Positions 14,096 to 20,960 of a stretch of 20,960 bases of DNA are shown here, piece after piece. Position 1 is the stretch's first letter. Every line of letters begins with the position of its first letter. Below the pieces are notes generated by a model. The model made no database searches. It had not been told where the DNA came from and worked only from the letters and a program-made list of their open reading frames with translations. The position numbers and the translations under genes were made by a program. The DNA is taken from NCBI GenBank assembly GCA_927911475.1, contig CAKMPP010000073.1, positions 1-20,960 on the forward strand, written 5' to 3'. The DNA comes from an uncultured Solobacterium sp. (GTDB taxonomy: Bacteria > Bacillota_I > Bacilli_A > Erysipelotrichales > Erysipelotrichaceae).

Positions 14096-14122
14096 TTGAA
14101 TATCAAAAAAACGTGATAAAAT
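14096..14122 (+). promoter_or_regulatory. Candidate promoter of the M24 peptidase gene
   Basis: TAAAAT (14117–14122) carries an extended TG at 14114–14115 and has TTGAAT at 14096–14101 with a short 15-bp spacer. It is divergent from the 14051–14079 promoter. Confidence 0.4.
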
Positions 14123-14145
14123 AGAAATAAAGTAGAGGTGATACT

Positions 14146-15219
14146 ATGTTAGATGAAGGAAGACTAAGTCGTGTCATTGAGAAGATGACAACAGATTGTT
14201 TATTGATTACAGATCCAGTTTCTATTGCGTATCTTTGTGGAAAGAAAATAGAACCAGGAGAAAGATTCCTTGGTTTATTAATCGGGAAGGGAATTGAACC
14301 AGTTTTGATTTTGAATCAATTATTCCGTTTTTCTGAAGAGATTGGTGTAAGAGTAGAGTATTATAAAGACACAGATAGAATTACAACGATCATTTCAAAG
14401 TTTATCGATAAAAATAGTAGCTTAGGTGTAGATAAGATTATGCCAGCTAGATTCTTAATTCCAATGATGGAAGAAAGCATAGCATCTGAATTTAAACTTG
14501 GATCGTACGCAGTTGATCATACACGTGCTGTGAAAGATGCTCGTGAACAAGAACTCATGCGTGCAGCATCTCATATCAATGACTTAGCAATGGCTGAGTT
14601 TAAGAAACTCATACACGAAGGTGTAACAGAAGTAGAGGTTGCTTCACATATGCTAGATATCTACCTAAAGCTAGGTGCAAGCGGATATTCTTTTGAGCCT
14701 ATCGTTGCCTTTGGCAAGAATGCAGCTGATCCACATCATATGCCAGATGATACGGTATTACAGGAAGGTGATACAGTACTCTTCGATGTTGGTTGTATCG
14801 TAAATGGGTACTGTTCAGATATGACAAGAACCTTCTTCTATAAGAAGTATCCAAATGCAGAACAAGTAGAAGTCTATAACCTTGTTCGTAAGGCTAATGA
14901 AAGTGCAGAAAGTTATTGTAAACCAGGTGTAAGACTATGTGATATTGATGCGGTAGCTCGTAACATTATCACAGATGGTGGTTATGGTGAAGACTTTACA
15001 CATCGACTTGGACATTTCATTGGTACAGAGACACATGAATATGGAGATGTATCGCAAGCATTTACAGATTTAACAGTAGAAGGAAATACCTTCTCCATTG
15101 AGCCGGGTATCTATCATCCAAGTATCTTAGGTTGTCGTATTGAAGACTTGGTTTTGATTACACAGGATGGTTGTGAAGTGTTAAATCACTATCCACATGA
15201 GATAGAAGTTATTGAATAA
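14146..15219 (+). CDS. M24-family metallopeptidase, Xaa-Pro aminopeptidase type
   Basis: A 357-residue pita-bread fold peptidase that likely removes N-terminal residues preceding proline from peptides in the cytoplasm. Residues 1–128 are the creatinase-like N-domain; the catalytic domain covers about 135–350. All five metal ligands are readable: Asp214 (LFDVGC), Asp225 (CSDMTRTF), His290 (HRLGHFIG), Glu319 (FSIEPGIY) and Glu333 (RIEDLVL). The His pair at 197–198 (ADPHHM) matches the substrate-site histidine. RBS AGAGGTG stands before ATG 14146. The next gene starts 22 bp later with a strong RBS. PepQ (prolidase) is the main alternative; the ~355-residue length and N-domain fit both. Confidence 0.88.
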   Translation: MLDEGRLSRVIEKMTTDCLLITDPVSIAYLCGKKIEPGERFLGLLIGKGIEPVLILNQLFRFSEEIGVRVEYYKDTDRITTIISKFIDKNSSLGVDKIMPARFLIPMMEESIASEFKLGSYAVDHTRAVKDAREQELMRAASHINDLAMAEFKKLIHEGVTEVEVASHMLDIYLKLGASGYSFEPIVAFGKNAADPHHMPDDTVLQEGDTVLFDVGCIVNGYCSDMTRTFFYKKYPNAEQVEVYNLVRKANESAESYCKPGVRLCDIDAVARNIITDGGYGEDFTHRLGHFIGTETHEYGDVSQAFTDLTVEGNTFSIEPGIYHPSILGCRIEDLVLITQDGCEVLNHYPHEIEVIE

Positions 15220-15241
15220 ATTCATAAAGGAGGAACATCTA

Positions 15242-16408
15242 TTGATTAAGAACATGAAAAAGAGCAGAATTTTAATTCTATCAATTATTGGAATAATCGT
15301 TATTTCCCTGGGAATATTAAGCTGGAACAAGCCTGATAAGAAGGCAGGAGAAGATGTGACGAAGTATGACTATGTTGCAAGTTTCTATTCCATTCATCAA
15401 AATGGAAAGATGAATCCTCAAACTAAGATAGTTTTTGCAAGTAGTGACCAAGAACAATTGGAATTTAGCGATAAAGTATATGCTGCAGGAAGACTATTCC
15501 AAGAAGGAAATACAGTCCTAGCATATTCTTTCAGTGGGAATAAATCATTACTCTTTGAATCAACAGCAGGGTATTCAACATTCTCAATGACCAAGGGTGT
15601 ATTTGAATCAACCATATATACAGTGGAGCTTGCCCTCAATGGGACAAATGGCAGAATTGAAGTGATTAACATTGATGATGGATCAGTAGGTGAAATTCGG
15701 GATATGATACGATACACAGGTCCAGATCATAAAGTGACCACATCGCCAGTGATTTATTCATCGATTTATCGTGCAGTAGAAATTGGTACAAGAATCTACT
15801 TTGTAGGATATGATATGGTTCAAGATCAATATGAATTGTCTTATCTGGATGAAGAAACAAATGAACTCCATTATGTAGATAACTGGCGTTATACTTCTGT
15901 TAGTTTTGAAGAATTCTTATATGTAGATGGAAAAATTGTGACGGTAGAAAATCCTTATAATAGTCGCTTTATGAAGGATATTACATTACCAGAGACGGCT
16001 AGCTTAACAAGTATGGACCCAGATACCTTGGAGGCAAAGAGTGTTTCACTAGATACAAAGAGAATCATTTCTGCATATGCGTATAAAGACCATATTCGCT
16101 TAGTGACGGTTGATAATCATCTTCTGGAATATACAGTTGACTTAGAACTAGTATCGGATAAGGATTTATCAGGAACTGATTTTGCGAACCTATTTACAAA
16201 TACAGATTATAAGTTCCATGGCATTCGTTATTTAGGAAATAAGGCGGCAGCAATCGTAACACCAAATACAGAAACAACAACAGAATTAGGAAAAATCTTA
16301 GAATTTGATGCGGATACATTAACTCTACAAAAGAGTATTACAATTCCTCTATCAGAAAATACAGGTTGGAAAACAGACTTTGTGGATTTACTGATCATTG
16401 AAAAATAG
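15242..16408 (+). CDS. Membrane-anchored extracytoplasmic protein, unknown function
   Basis: A 388-residue protein with one N-terminal membrane helix (about residues 8–26, ILILSIIGIIVISLGILSW) and a long outer domain. The outer part is rich in short β-strand-like runs separated by turns (for example YTVELALNGTNGRIEVINID and LVTVDNHLLEYTVDLELV), which would fit a β-propeller, but no repeat is strong enough to prove it. The TTG at 15242 is chosen as start because AAAGGAGG (15226–15233) precedes it by 8 bp; ATG 15254 is 20 bp away, and a longer frame to 15212 overlaps the peptidase gene and lacks an RBS. It is probably co-transcribed with the M24 gene. No family recognised. Confidence 0.75.
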   Translation: MIKNMKKSRILILSIIGIIVISLGILSWNKPDKKAGEDVTKYDYVASFYSIHQNGKMNPQTKIVFASSDQEQLEFSDKVYAAGRLFQEGNTVLAYSFSGNKSLLFESTAGYSTFSMTKGVFESTIYTVELALNGTNGRIEVINIDDGSVGEIRDMIRYTGPDHKVTTSPVIYSSIYRAVEIGTRIYFVGYDMVQDQYELSYLDEETNELHYVDNWRYTSVSFEEFLYVDGKIVTVENPYNSRFMKDITLPETASLTSMDPDTLEAKSVSLDTKRIISAYAYKDHIRLVTVDNHLLEYTVDLELVSDKDLSGTDFANLFTNTDYKFHGIRYLGNKAAAIVTPNTETTTELGKILEFDADTLTLQKSITIPLSENTGWKTDFVDLLIIEK

Positions 16409-16474
16409 TAAATTAGACGACAATTGATAACTGATAGAGTGATTGCATAGTTTTTACACATGGGGGGGATAACC

Positions 16475-16948
16475 ATGAAGAAAATGTGTAGAATCTTAGC
16501 ATGTGTAGGTACATTATTCCTTACATCATGCACAGCATCAACCAACCGTAGTACACAAACAACATCAACATCCGTTACAGAACAAAAGAAAGAAACTCCT
16601 GAACCAAAGGAAACAGTTTCTCCAGAAGTGACAGAAGCACTCCATGCATACAATGAATTGTTAGATAACATTGATGCATATGATTTTGGTATGGGCGATG
16701 AAGTGGTTAGTGGTACAACTTACCGCCTTGTGTACCTGAATCAGGAAATCCCGCAATTGCTTGTGACAAAGCACTATCACGTTCCACATATTGCGATGAG
16801 TAAGATTTTTGGGTTCGATTCAAAAACAGGCGAATGCATGGTATCAGACAGTACGTTTCTGTTGGATAGTCCTTCGCAGCATGAATCTGGCACATCGGAA
16901 ACCGTAGGATATTTTGTGTTACTGAAGGAACACATGGGGCTAGTCTAG
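16475..16948 (+). CDS. Putative lipoprotein, interrupted by in-frame TAG
   Basis: As read, 157 residues. The signal peptide ends in the lipobox LTSC (Cys19), followed by a Thr/Ser/Glu/Pro-rich linker to about residue 55 and a domain with YNELLDNIDAYDFGMGDEVV and VTKHYHVPHIAMSKIFGFDS. The frame stops at TAG 16946–16948, yet the same frame then stays open for 54 more sense codons (starting VENKRSTHEIVSIKLLEWKD) to TAA 17111–17113, right at the terminator. The continuation has normal composition and the family's C-terminal part is probably there, so this is likely a nonsense mutation. ATG 16475 is chosen over 16460 because the seven-G run at 16462–16468 serves as its RBS. Function unknown. Confidence 0.7.
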   Translation: MKKMCRILACVGTLFLTSCTASTNRSTQTTSTSVTEQKKETPEPKETVSPEVTEALHAYNELLDNIDAYDFGMGDEVVSGTTYRLVYLNQEIPQLLVTKHYHVPHIAMSKIFGFDSKTGECMVSDSTFLLDSPSQHESGTSETVGYFVLLKEHMGLV

Positions 16949-17119
16949 GTAGAGAATAAGCGTAGCACTCATGAAATTGTGAGTATCAAATTGCTTGAGT
17001 GGAAAGATGAGAAGCTTGTTGAAACGGAAATTTCGGAAATGGAATTCAATAGTCTTTCCAAAGAAGAGAAGCTTATTATGTACAGTATTGAGAATCGGAA
17101 GGAATTAGAATAAATGATA

Positions 17120-17151
17120 AAAGTGTATCCTGAATTAACGGGATACACTTT
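17120..17151. terminator. Bidirectional terminator between convergent genes
   Basis: AAAGTGTATCC (17120–17130) pairs perfectly with GGATACACTTT (17141–17151), with TTTCGTTTTG following on the plus strand and TTTTAT on the minus strand. The stop codon of the hydrolase gene (17137–17135) lies in the loop. Confidence 0.88.
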
Positions 17152-18025
17152 CGTTTTGTTTGAGCCATGTTTGTAATAATTGAATATATTGTTCTGTCTC
17201 TTCGGCAAATACCATATGACGACAGTTTGGAAATAGGTGCCATGTTGCATGTTTGATATTGTCATACATTGTCTTAGCAACAAGTGGAGTGCATAAGTCA
17301 TTTGTTCCAGATATAATAAGAGTAGGAATATTGATATGCTTTAATTCATCTGTTACTTCAAAACCCGCTAGACTTCCAGTAGGTGTATATTCATTTGGCC
17401 CCCAACCATAGAGGTACGCTTCTTTACCTGTCTTCTTTGGGCGTGTTAAGCAATCAGGTGCTTTGCCAACTTCGTAGACACCTGCACAATGTGCATGCAT
17501 GAAATGAGTATTTGCGGTGATGTAGTCTTCACTTTCATAATTACCTGTTTTTTCCGCAATCTCTATTGCGCGTTGATCAGATTCAGACATGAAATGAATC
17601 ATGCGATGTTGTTCACTTGCCCAAAGAGAAGCGGAAGATAATGTGCTAGATAGTATCAGTGATTCAATACCAGTGGGGTTGTAATGTAATACATAGTCTA
17701 GTGCAAGCATGCCACCCCAGGATTGGCCTAAAAGATGAACCTTTGTTAAGTTTAGATGCTTATGCAATGCGATTAACTCATTAACCCAAGTTTTGGGTGT
17801 CCATAATTCAGGTTGACCATCAACGTAGGAATTTCCACAACCAAGTTGATCATACATGACAAGACAATAATCATCGCAAGCAAGTGGATCAAGTAGTTCA
17901 AAATAGTTATGTGTAGAGCCAGGACCACCATGTAATAGAACTAATGCAGGTTTGGTAATATCACCGACAATTCGGTAGTAGGTTTGATAGTTTAAAAATG
18001 GCATGTAGCCTTCTGTAATTTTCAT
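17135..18025 (-). CDS. pip: Alpha/beta hydrolase, proline iminopeptidase type
   Basis: A 296-residue (298 from the first ATG) serine peptidase of the S33 family, which releases N-terminal proline from peptides in the cytoplasm. Counted from the first ATG, the oxyanion motif HGGPGS lies at 34–39, the nucleophile Ser104 in GQSWGG, the acid Asp245 in SGTNDLC and His272 in CRHMVF, so the triad is complete. Two ATGs occur: 18031 and 18025. I prefer 18025 because the protein then begins MKITEGYMPF, as I recall for relatives, and because a TATACT box touches 18031 directly. No Shine-Dalgarno is present before either. Other S33 amidases are possible alternatives. Confidence 0.85.
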   Translation of the reverse strand: MKITEGYMPFLNYQTYYRIVGDITKPALVLLHGGPGSTHNYFELLDPLACDDYCLVMYDQLGCGNSYVDGQPELWTPKTWVNELIALHKHLNLTKVHLLGQSWGGMLALDYVLHYNPTGIESLILSSTLSSASLWASEQHRMIHFMSESDQRAIEIAEKTGNYESEDYITANTHFMHAHCAGVYEVGKAPDCLTRPKKTGKEAYLYGWGPNEYTPTGSLAGFEVTDELKHINIPTLIISGTNDLCTPLVAKTMYDNIKHATWHLFPNCRHMVFAEETEQYIQLLQTWLKQNESVSR

Positions 18026-18031
18026 ATGCAT

Positions 18032-18037
18032 AGTATA
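18032..18037 (-). promoter_or_regulatory. TATACT −10 box directly at the pip start
   Basis: On the minus strand TATACT occupies 18037–18032, adjacent to the first ATG. Transcription starting about 7 bases later would begin at the second ATG (18025), giving a leaderless mRNA. No good −35 is visible. Confidence 0.35.
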
Positions 18038-18079
18038 ACACGCTATAGATAATGAATTTCACATTTTTGCGGGAAACAT

Positions 18080-18105
18080 ATTGTCTGAAGGTTTTTTTAG
18101 ACAAT
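18080..18105. promoter_or_regulatory. Inverted repeat, candidate operator before the PRD regulator
   Basis: ATTGTCT (18080–18086) and AGACAAT (18099–18105) are perfect inverse copies 12 bp apart, ending 3 bp before the TATAAT at 18109. Its place over the promoter suggests a protein binding site shared by the divergent pip and regulator genes. Confidence 0.45.
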
Positions 18106-18108
18106 ACG

Positions 18109-18114
18109 TATAAT
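18109..18114 (+). promoter_or_regulatory. −10 box of the PRD regulator gene
   Basis: A perfect TATAAT 20 bp before the start codon, with AGAGGG as RBS. The −35 region at 17 bp (TGAAGG) is poor, which fits an activated promoter. Confidence 0.5.
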
Positions 18115-18134
18115 TAGAATAGAGGGTTTATATC

Positions 18135-20039
18135 ATGGATAGACAGGATAAATTACTTTTCTTATTAGTAAAGGAAAATGATTGCAGTAAATCAATTCAA
18201 GAAATTGCGGAGCTTTTTGGTGTGACTGCTCGAACAATCCGTAATGATATTGAAGCGCTCAATGATGTGCTTATTTGTAATGGAGCAAGAATCAAGATTA
18301 AACGTAAAGGTATTTCAATTGAAATCCAAGATAAAGAGAAGCTAGAGGATTATTTACAGTCTATCGAGAGTAATCGTGAAAGAGTTCTAACTGCTCAAGA
18401 TCGTGTTCGCCAGATTATAGAAACCTTACTTACTTCTGATGAAAGTGTGCGTATGGATGACCTTGCGGATGCGATGTTTATCAGTCGTGCAACTCTAAAG
18501 AATGATATGAAGACAGTCCGAAGCATCCTTGCGGATTTTGGAATTGAAATTGATTATCGTGCGTATCAAGGTATGCGCGCGATTGGTAGTGAACAGCAGT
18601 ATCGTCTTTGTCTAACTAGAATTCAAATGGAAGAACCATTCTATACGCAGCAACTGCCAGAAAATAATCAATTAGATATCATTCATAAAATTATCACAGA
18701 TAAAGTTGTGAAATACAATTTTATGATATCAGATTTATCACTGAATAATTTAACCTTCCACATCTATATCGCAATTCAACGTATCCTAGATGGCAAAGTG
18801 ATTCATCTTGGGAGAGAAACAGAACAACAGATGGAAAATGATAGTGATCTTGCGATGACAAAAGTGATTATCCAGGATATTGAAAAAGAATTTCATGTGA
18901 AGTTTCCAGATAGTGAAGTGTATTACGTACTAATGCATTTGAGTAGTAAGAAGATTATCCGGCTTAATAATGGACAACAAAGCAGTTCTGTTGTGGATGA
19001 AGATACATTTGAAATTGTTCTGGCAATGTTAGAAGCAGTCAATGAAACCTTCCGCATTGATTTACGGTATGACTTTGAACTTGCGACATTATTATCTCTA
19101 CATGTCATCCCATTTAAAGTAAGATTACAGAATCATATCGCAAGCTATAATCCGTTAGCCAATCAGATTCGCGAACACTATGTACTTGCATACTCAATGG
19201 CTACTGTTGCCTGTGGTGTATTAAAGAAAATGTATAACAGATGTATCTGTAAAGATGAGATTGCATATATTGCGTTGCACTTTAACGTTGCACTAGAAAA
19301 GAAACGTGAAAAACAGACCAAAGAAAAAGTATTAATCGTATGTGGAAGTGGTCGAGCAAGTTCAGAGTTATTGCGTTATCAGATTGAAGAAAAGTTTGGT
19401 AAGAATCTAGTGGTTGTTGGAACGGCGAGTTTAAATACTTTGCATAATCAAAATCTTGATGGAATTGATTACATTCTGACAACTGTACCAATTGAAGAAA
19501 AATTAAATATACCAGTTATTGAAGTCAATGCTTTCTTGGGAAAGAGTGCAATTGAAAATGTTCATGCGATGATTCAGAAGACCCGAGACTTACAAATCTT
19601 TAATTACTTCCGTGAGGATATGTTCTTTGGGGATTTACCCTATAACGATAAAGAGGGAGTGATCCATTTCTTATGCATGCAAGCACAGAAGAAAGTAGAT
19701 ATCTCAAACGACTTAGAGGAAGCTGTGCTAGAAAGAGAAAGTGTTGGTGCAACTGCATTTGGAAATATGGTTGCGATACCACATCCAATCCACCCAATGG
19801 GTAAGGAAAGTTTTGTTGAGATCGGTATCTTACAAAAACCAATCCAATGGGATAAGGATACGGTACAAATCATCTTCCTTTTATCTATGAAGGAGAAGGG
19901 CGATGATACCATGCCTGCATTCTATAAAGTGCTCAGTCAGATTGTAAGTTCTGATGAATATACAAAGGAATTGGTCCGTACACAGAGTTTTGATAAGTTA
20001 CATGAGATTATTCTGAAGATTGAAGAAGAATCCGTATAA
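18135..20039 (+). CDS. PRD-containing transcriptional activator with EIIB and EIIA domains (LicR/MtlR type)
   Basis: A 634-residue regulator controlled by PTS phosphorylation. An HTH_11 domain (about 5–60, TARTIRNDI helix) and a second Mga-like HTH (about 88–150, ISRATLKNDMKTVRS) bind DNA. PRD1 is about 175–275 (His209, His268), PRD2 about 290–392 (His323, His382). A gat-type EIIB domain follows with Cys403 in VCGSGRASSELL, then a mannitol/fructose EIIA domain (about 495–632) with His550 in VAIPHPIHP. HPr~P phosphorylation of a PRD usually activates, and phosphorylation by the cognate EII inhibits. The PTS genes directly downstream are the likely target. All phospho-acceptor residues are present. 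Confidence 0.92.
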   Translation: MDRQDKLLFLLVKENDCSKSIQEIAELFGVTARTIRNDIEALNDVLICNGARIKIKRKGISIEIQDKEKLEDYLQSIESNRERVLTAQDRVRQIIETLLTSDESVRMDDLADAMFISRATLKNDMKTVRSILADFGIEIDYRAYQGMRAIGSEQQYRLCLTRIQMEEPFYTQQLPENNQLDIIHKIITDKVVKYNFMISDLSLNNLTFHIYIAIQRILDGKVIHLGRETEQQMENDSDLAMTKVIIQDIEKEFHVKFPDSEVYYVLMHLSSKKIIRLNNGQQSSSVVDEDTFEIVLAMLEAVNETFRIDLRYDFELATLLSLHVIPFKVRLQNHIASYNPLANQIREHYVLAYSMATVACGVLKKMYNRCICKDEIAYIALHFNVALEKKREKQTKEKVLIVCGSGRASSELLRYQIEEKFGKNLVVVGTASLNTLHNQNLDGIDYILTTVPIEEKLNIPVIEVNAFLGKSAIENVHAMIQKTRDLQIFNYFREDMFFGDLPYNDKEGVIHFLCMQAQKKVDISNDLEEAVLERESVGATAFGNMVAIPHPIHPMGKESFVEIGILQKPIQWDKDTVQIIFLLSMKEKGDDTMPAFYKVLSQIVSSDEYTKELVRTQSFDKLHEIILKIEEESV

Positions 20040-20126
20040 TGAATTTCCATTTCTAAATTGAAAAAGTGAACTGTTCTCTACTACCTAATGGATGGAAAAT
20101 GTAGATACAGATGAAAGGAGGAAAAA

Positions 20127-20582
20127 ATGTTTGCAAAAGAATTAACGATTTTCACGGACAAAGTTTATCGTGACAAGTATGAAGCAATTGAAGATATTGC
20201 ACATTTGCCAAATGAATTTGTAAATAATTACGATGAGTATGCTAAGGCTGTTGTTGACCGTGAAAACGTAATCGCAACCTATATCGGTTATGGTATTGCA
20301 ATACCACATGCAATCTCAGCTGCAGTCAATCGTGCATTTGTTATCTATGTAAAATTCTTGAATGGATGCGCATGGGCAAATGAAGATGGCGAAGACAGGG
20401 TAGATCACATGATGATGATTGGTGTACCTGCTGATAAAGGATCTACGCAACATTTGAAGATTCTAGCAGAACTCAGTAAGAATTTAATGCATGAAGATTT
20501 CCGTGAGAAATTCTTAAATACAAAGAGCCCTGATGAATCTTACGAACTTTTGAAATCGATTGAAAAGGAGATGGAAGCATGA
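20127..20582 (+). CDS. PTS EIIA component, fructose/mannitol family
   Basis: A 151-residue EIIA of the fructose–mannitol class that passes phosphate from HPr~P to the EIIB. The phospho-acceptor is His61 in YGIAIPHAIS; the upstream VVDRENVIATYIG and downstream LKILAELSKNLMHEDF are typical of the fold. AAAGGAGG (20114–20121) is its RBS. It begins 87 bp after the regulator and overlaps the EIIB gene by 4 bases (ATGA). The sugar cannot be read from this component. Confidence 0.92.
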   Translation: MFAKELTIFTDKVYRDKYEAIEDIAHLPNEFVNNYDEYAKAVVDRENVIATYIGYGIAIPHAISAAVNRAFVIYVKFLNGCAWANEDGEDRVDHMMMIGVPADKGSTQHLKILAELSKNLMHEDFREKFLNTKSPDESYELLKSIEKEMEA

Positions 20583-20902
20583 AACTAGTAGCAGTAAGTG
20601 CATGTACAGCAGGTATTGCACATACGTACATGACACAAGAAGCAATCGAGCAAGAATGCAAGAAGAGAGGCATTGACTGCAAGGTTGAAACACAAGGTGG
20701 TATGGGTATCAATAATGAGTTGGAACAAGATGAAATCGATGCGGCTGATGTTGTTATTTTAGCTATCGCAATTGGTATTGAAGGCGATGAACGCTTTGAT
20801 GAAAAACGTGATGAGGGTAAGGTTATCGAAGTTGATCCAACACAAGCAATCAAAGATATCAAGAAATTAATTGATAGAGCGGAGGCTTTGGCAAATGAGT
20901 GA
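20579..20902 (+). CDS. PTS EIIB component, fructose family
   Basis: A 107-residue fructose-type EIIB. The phospho-cysteine is Cys9 in VSACTAGIAHTYM, the signature of this family, followed by KVETQGGMGINNEL and VVILAIAIGIEGDERF. It takes phosphate from the EIIA and gives it to the sugar bound to EIIC. It starts inside the EIIA gene (ATGA overlap) and overlaps the EIIC start by 8 bases. Confidence 0.93.
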   Translation: MKLVAVSACTAGIAHTYMTQEAIEQECKKRGIDCKVETQGGMGINNELEQDEIDAADVVILAIAIGIEGDERFDEKRDEGKVIEVDPTQAIKDIKKLIDRAEALANE

Positions 20903-20960
20903 GATGAATCATAAGTTGAAAGAAACTGGACGTAGTATATTTAAAGCATTTAATACGGGT
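20895..20960 (+). CDS. PTS EIIC component, N-terminus only (cut by window)
   Basis: The last 66 bases open a third frame: MSEMNHKLKETGRSIFKAFN and on to the window edge. GGAGG at 20881–20885 is its RBS, and the start overlaps EIIB. In fructose-family EIIC proteins a short basic amphipathic start of this kind leads into the first membrane helix. Identity rests mainly on position. Confidence 0.75.
   Translation, partial: MSEMNHKLKETGRSIFKAFNTG

Overview
The window looks like a chromosomal segment of a low-GC Bacillota (Firmicutes) bacterium. The evidence is strong AGGAGG-type ribosome binding sites, a T-box leader in front of cysS, the cysS–mrnC–rlmB–sigH order, and the rpmG–secE–nusG and rplK–rplA blocks. 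The AT-rich codon use and accessory gene content would fit the Erysipelotrichales (Solobacterium/Bulleidia-like), but that placement is an inference and no rRNA gene is present to test it.

Layout. 1–969 (−): a membrane protein with a DUF218/YdcF domain, cut by the window edge. 1060–4441 (+): a cysteine T-box leader, then cysS, mrnC (Mini-RNase III), rlmB and a SigH-like sigma factor, ending at a hairpin terminator. 4454–7517 (+): a zinc ABC uptake operon (His-rich lipoprotein, ATPase, permease) followed by a small membrane-anchored protein whose last ~21 codons are out of frame, then a terminator. 7541–8742 (−): a thioredoxin-like CPWC lipoprotein and a VanZ-like membrane protein that also appears frameshifted. 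8823–10538 (+): promoter, rpmG, secE, nusG, a small membrane protein and a terminator. 10539–11578: a decayed insertion zone with an ISL3-type transposase relic on the minus strand (about 10666–11319), inverted repeats and a truncated HTH-like ORF; nothing is recognisable in 10539–10665. 11579–12166 (−): a membrane-anchored surface protein of unknown function. 12282–13539 (+): strong promoter, structured leader, rplK, rplA, terminator. 13556–14019 (−): a frameshifted gene that still has a good promoter and RBS. 14096–17151 (+): an M24 aminopeptidase, a membrane-anchored extracytoplasmic protein, and a lipoprotein gene interrupted by an in-frame TAG, ending at a bidirectional terminator shared with a minus-strand proline iminopeptidase-like hydrolase (17135–18025). 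18080–20960 (+): a PRD/EIIB/EIIA-type activator and a three-gene fructose-family PTS (EIIA, EIIB, start of EIIC) running off the end.

How it fits together. The housekeeping genes (tRNA charging, rRNA processing and methylation, sigma factor, transcription elongation, Sec, ribosomal proteins) are parts of one cluster that in many Firmicutes is nearly continuous (cysS…sigH–rpmG–secE–nusG–rplK–rplA). Here it is opened at two points: between sigH and rpmG by the zinc operon and the thioredoxin/VanZ pair, and between nusG and rplK by the IS relic and the surface protein.

The most unusual signal is that four small accessory genes (7046, 8174–8742, 13556–14019, 16475) each carry a single lesion, three of them single-base length changes in short homopolymers, while every housekeeping frame is clean. 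This could be genuine decay, reversible slippage, or sequencing error, and the sequence alone cannot decide. No tRNA, rRNA or CRISPR array was seen.
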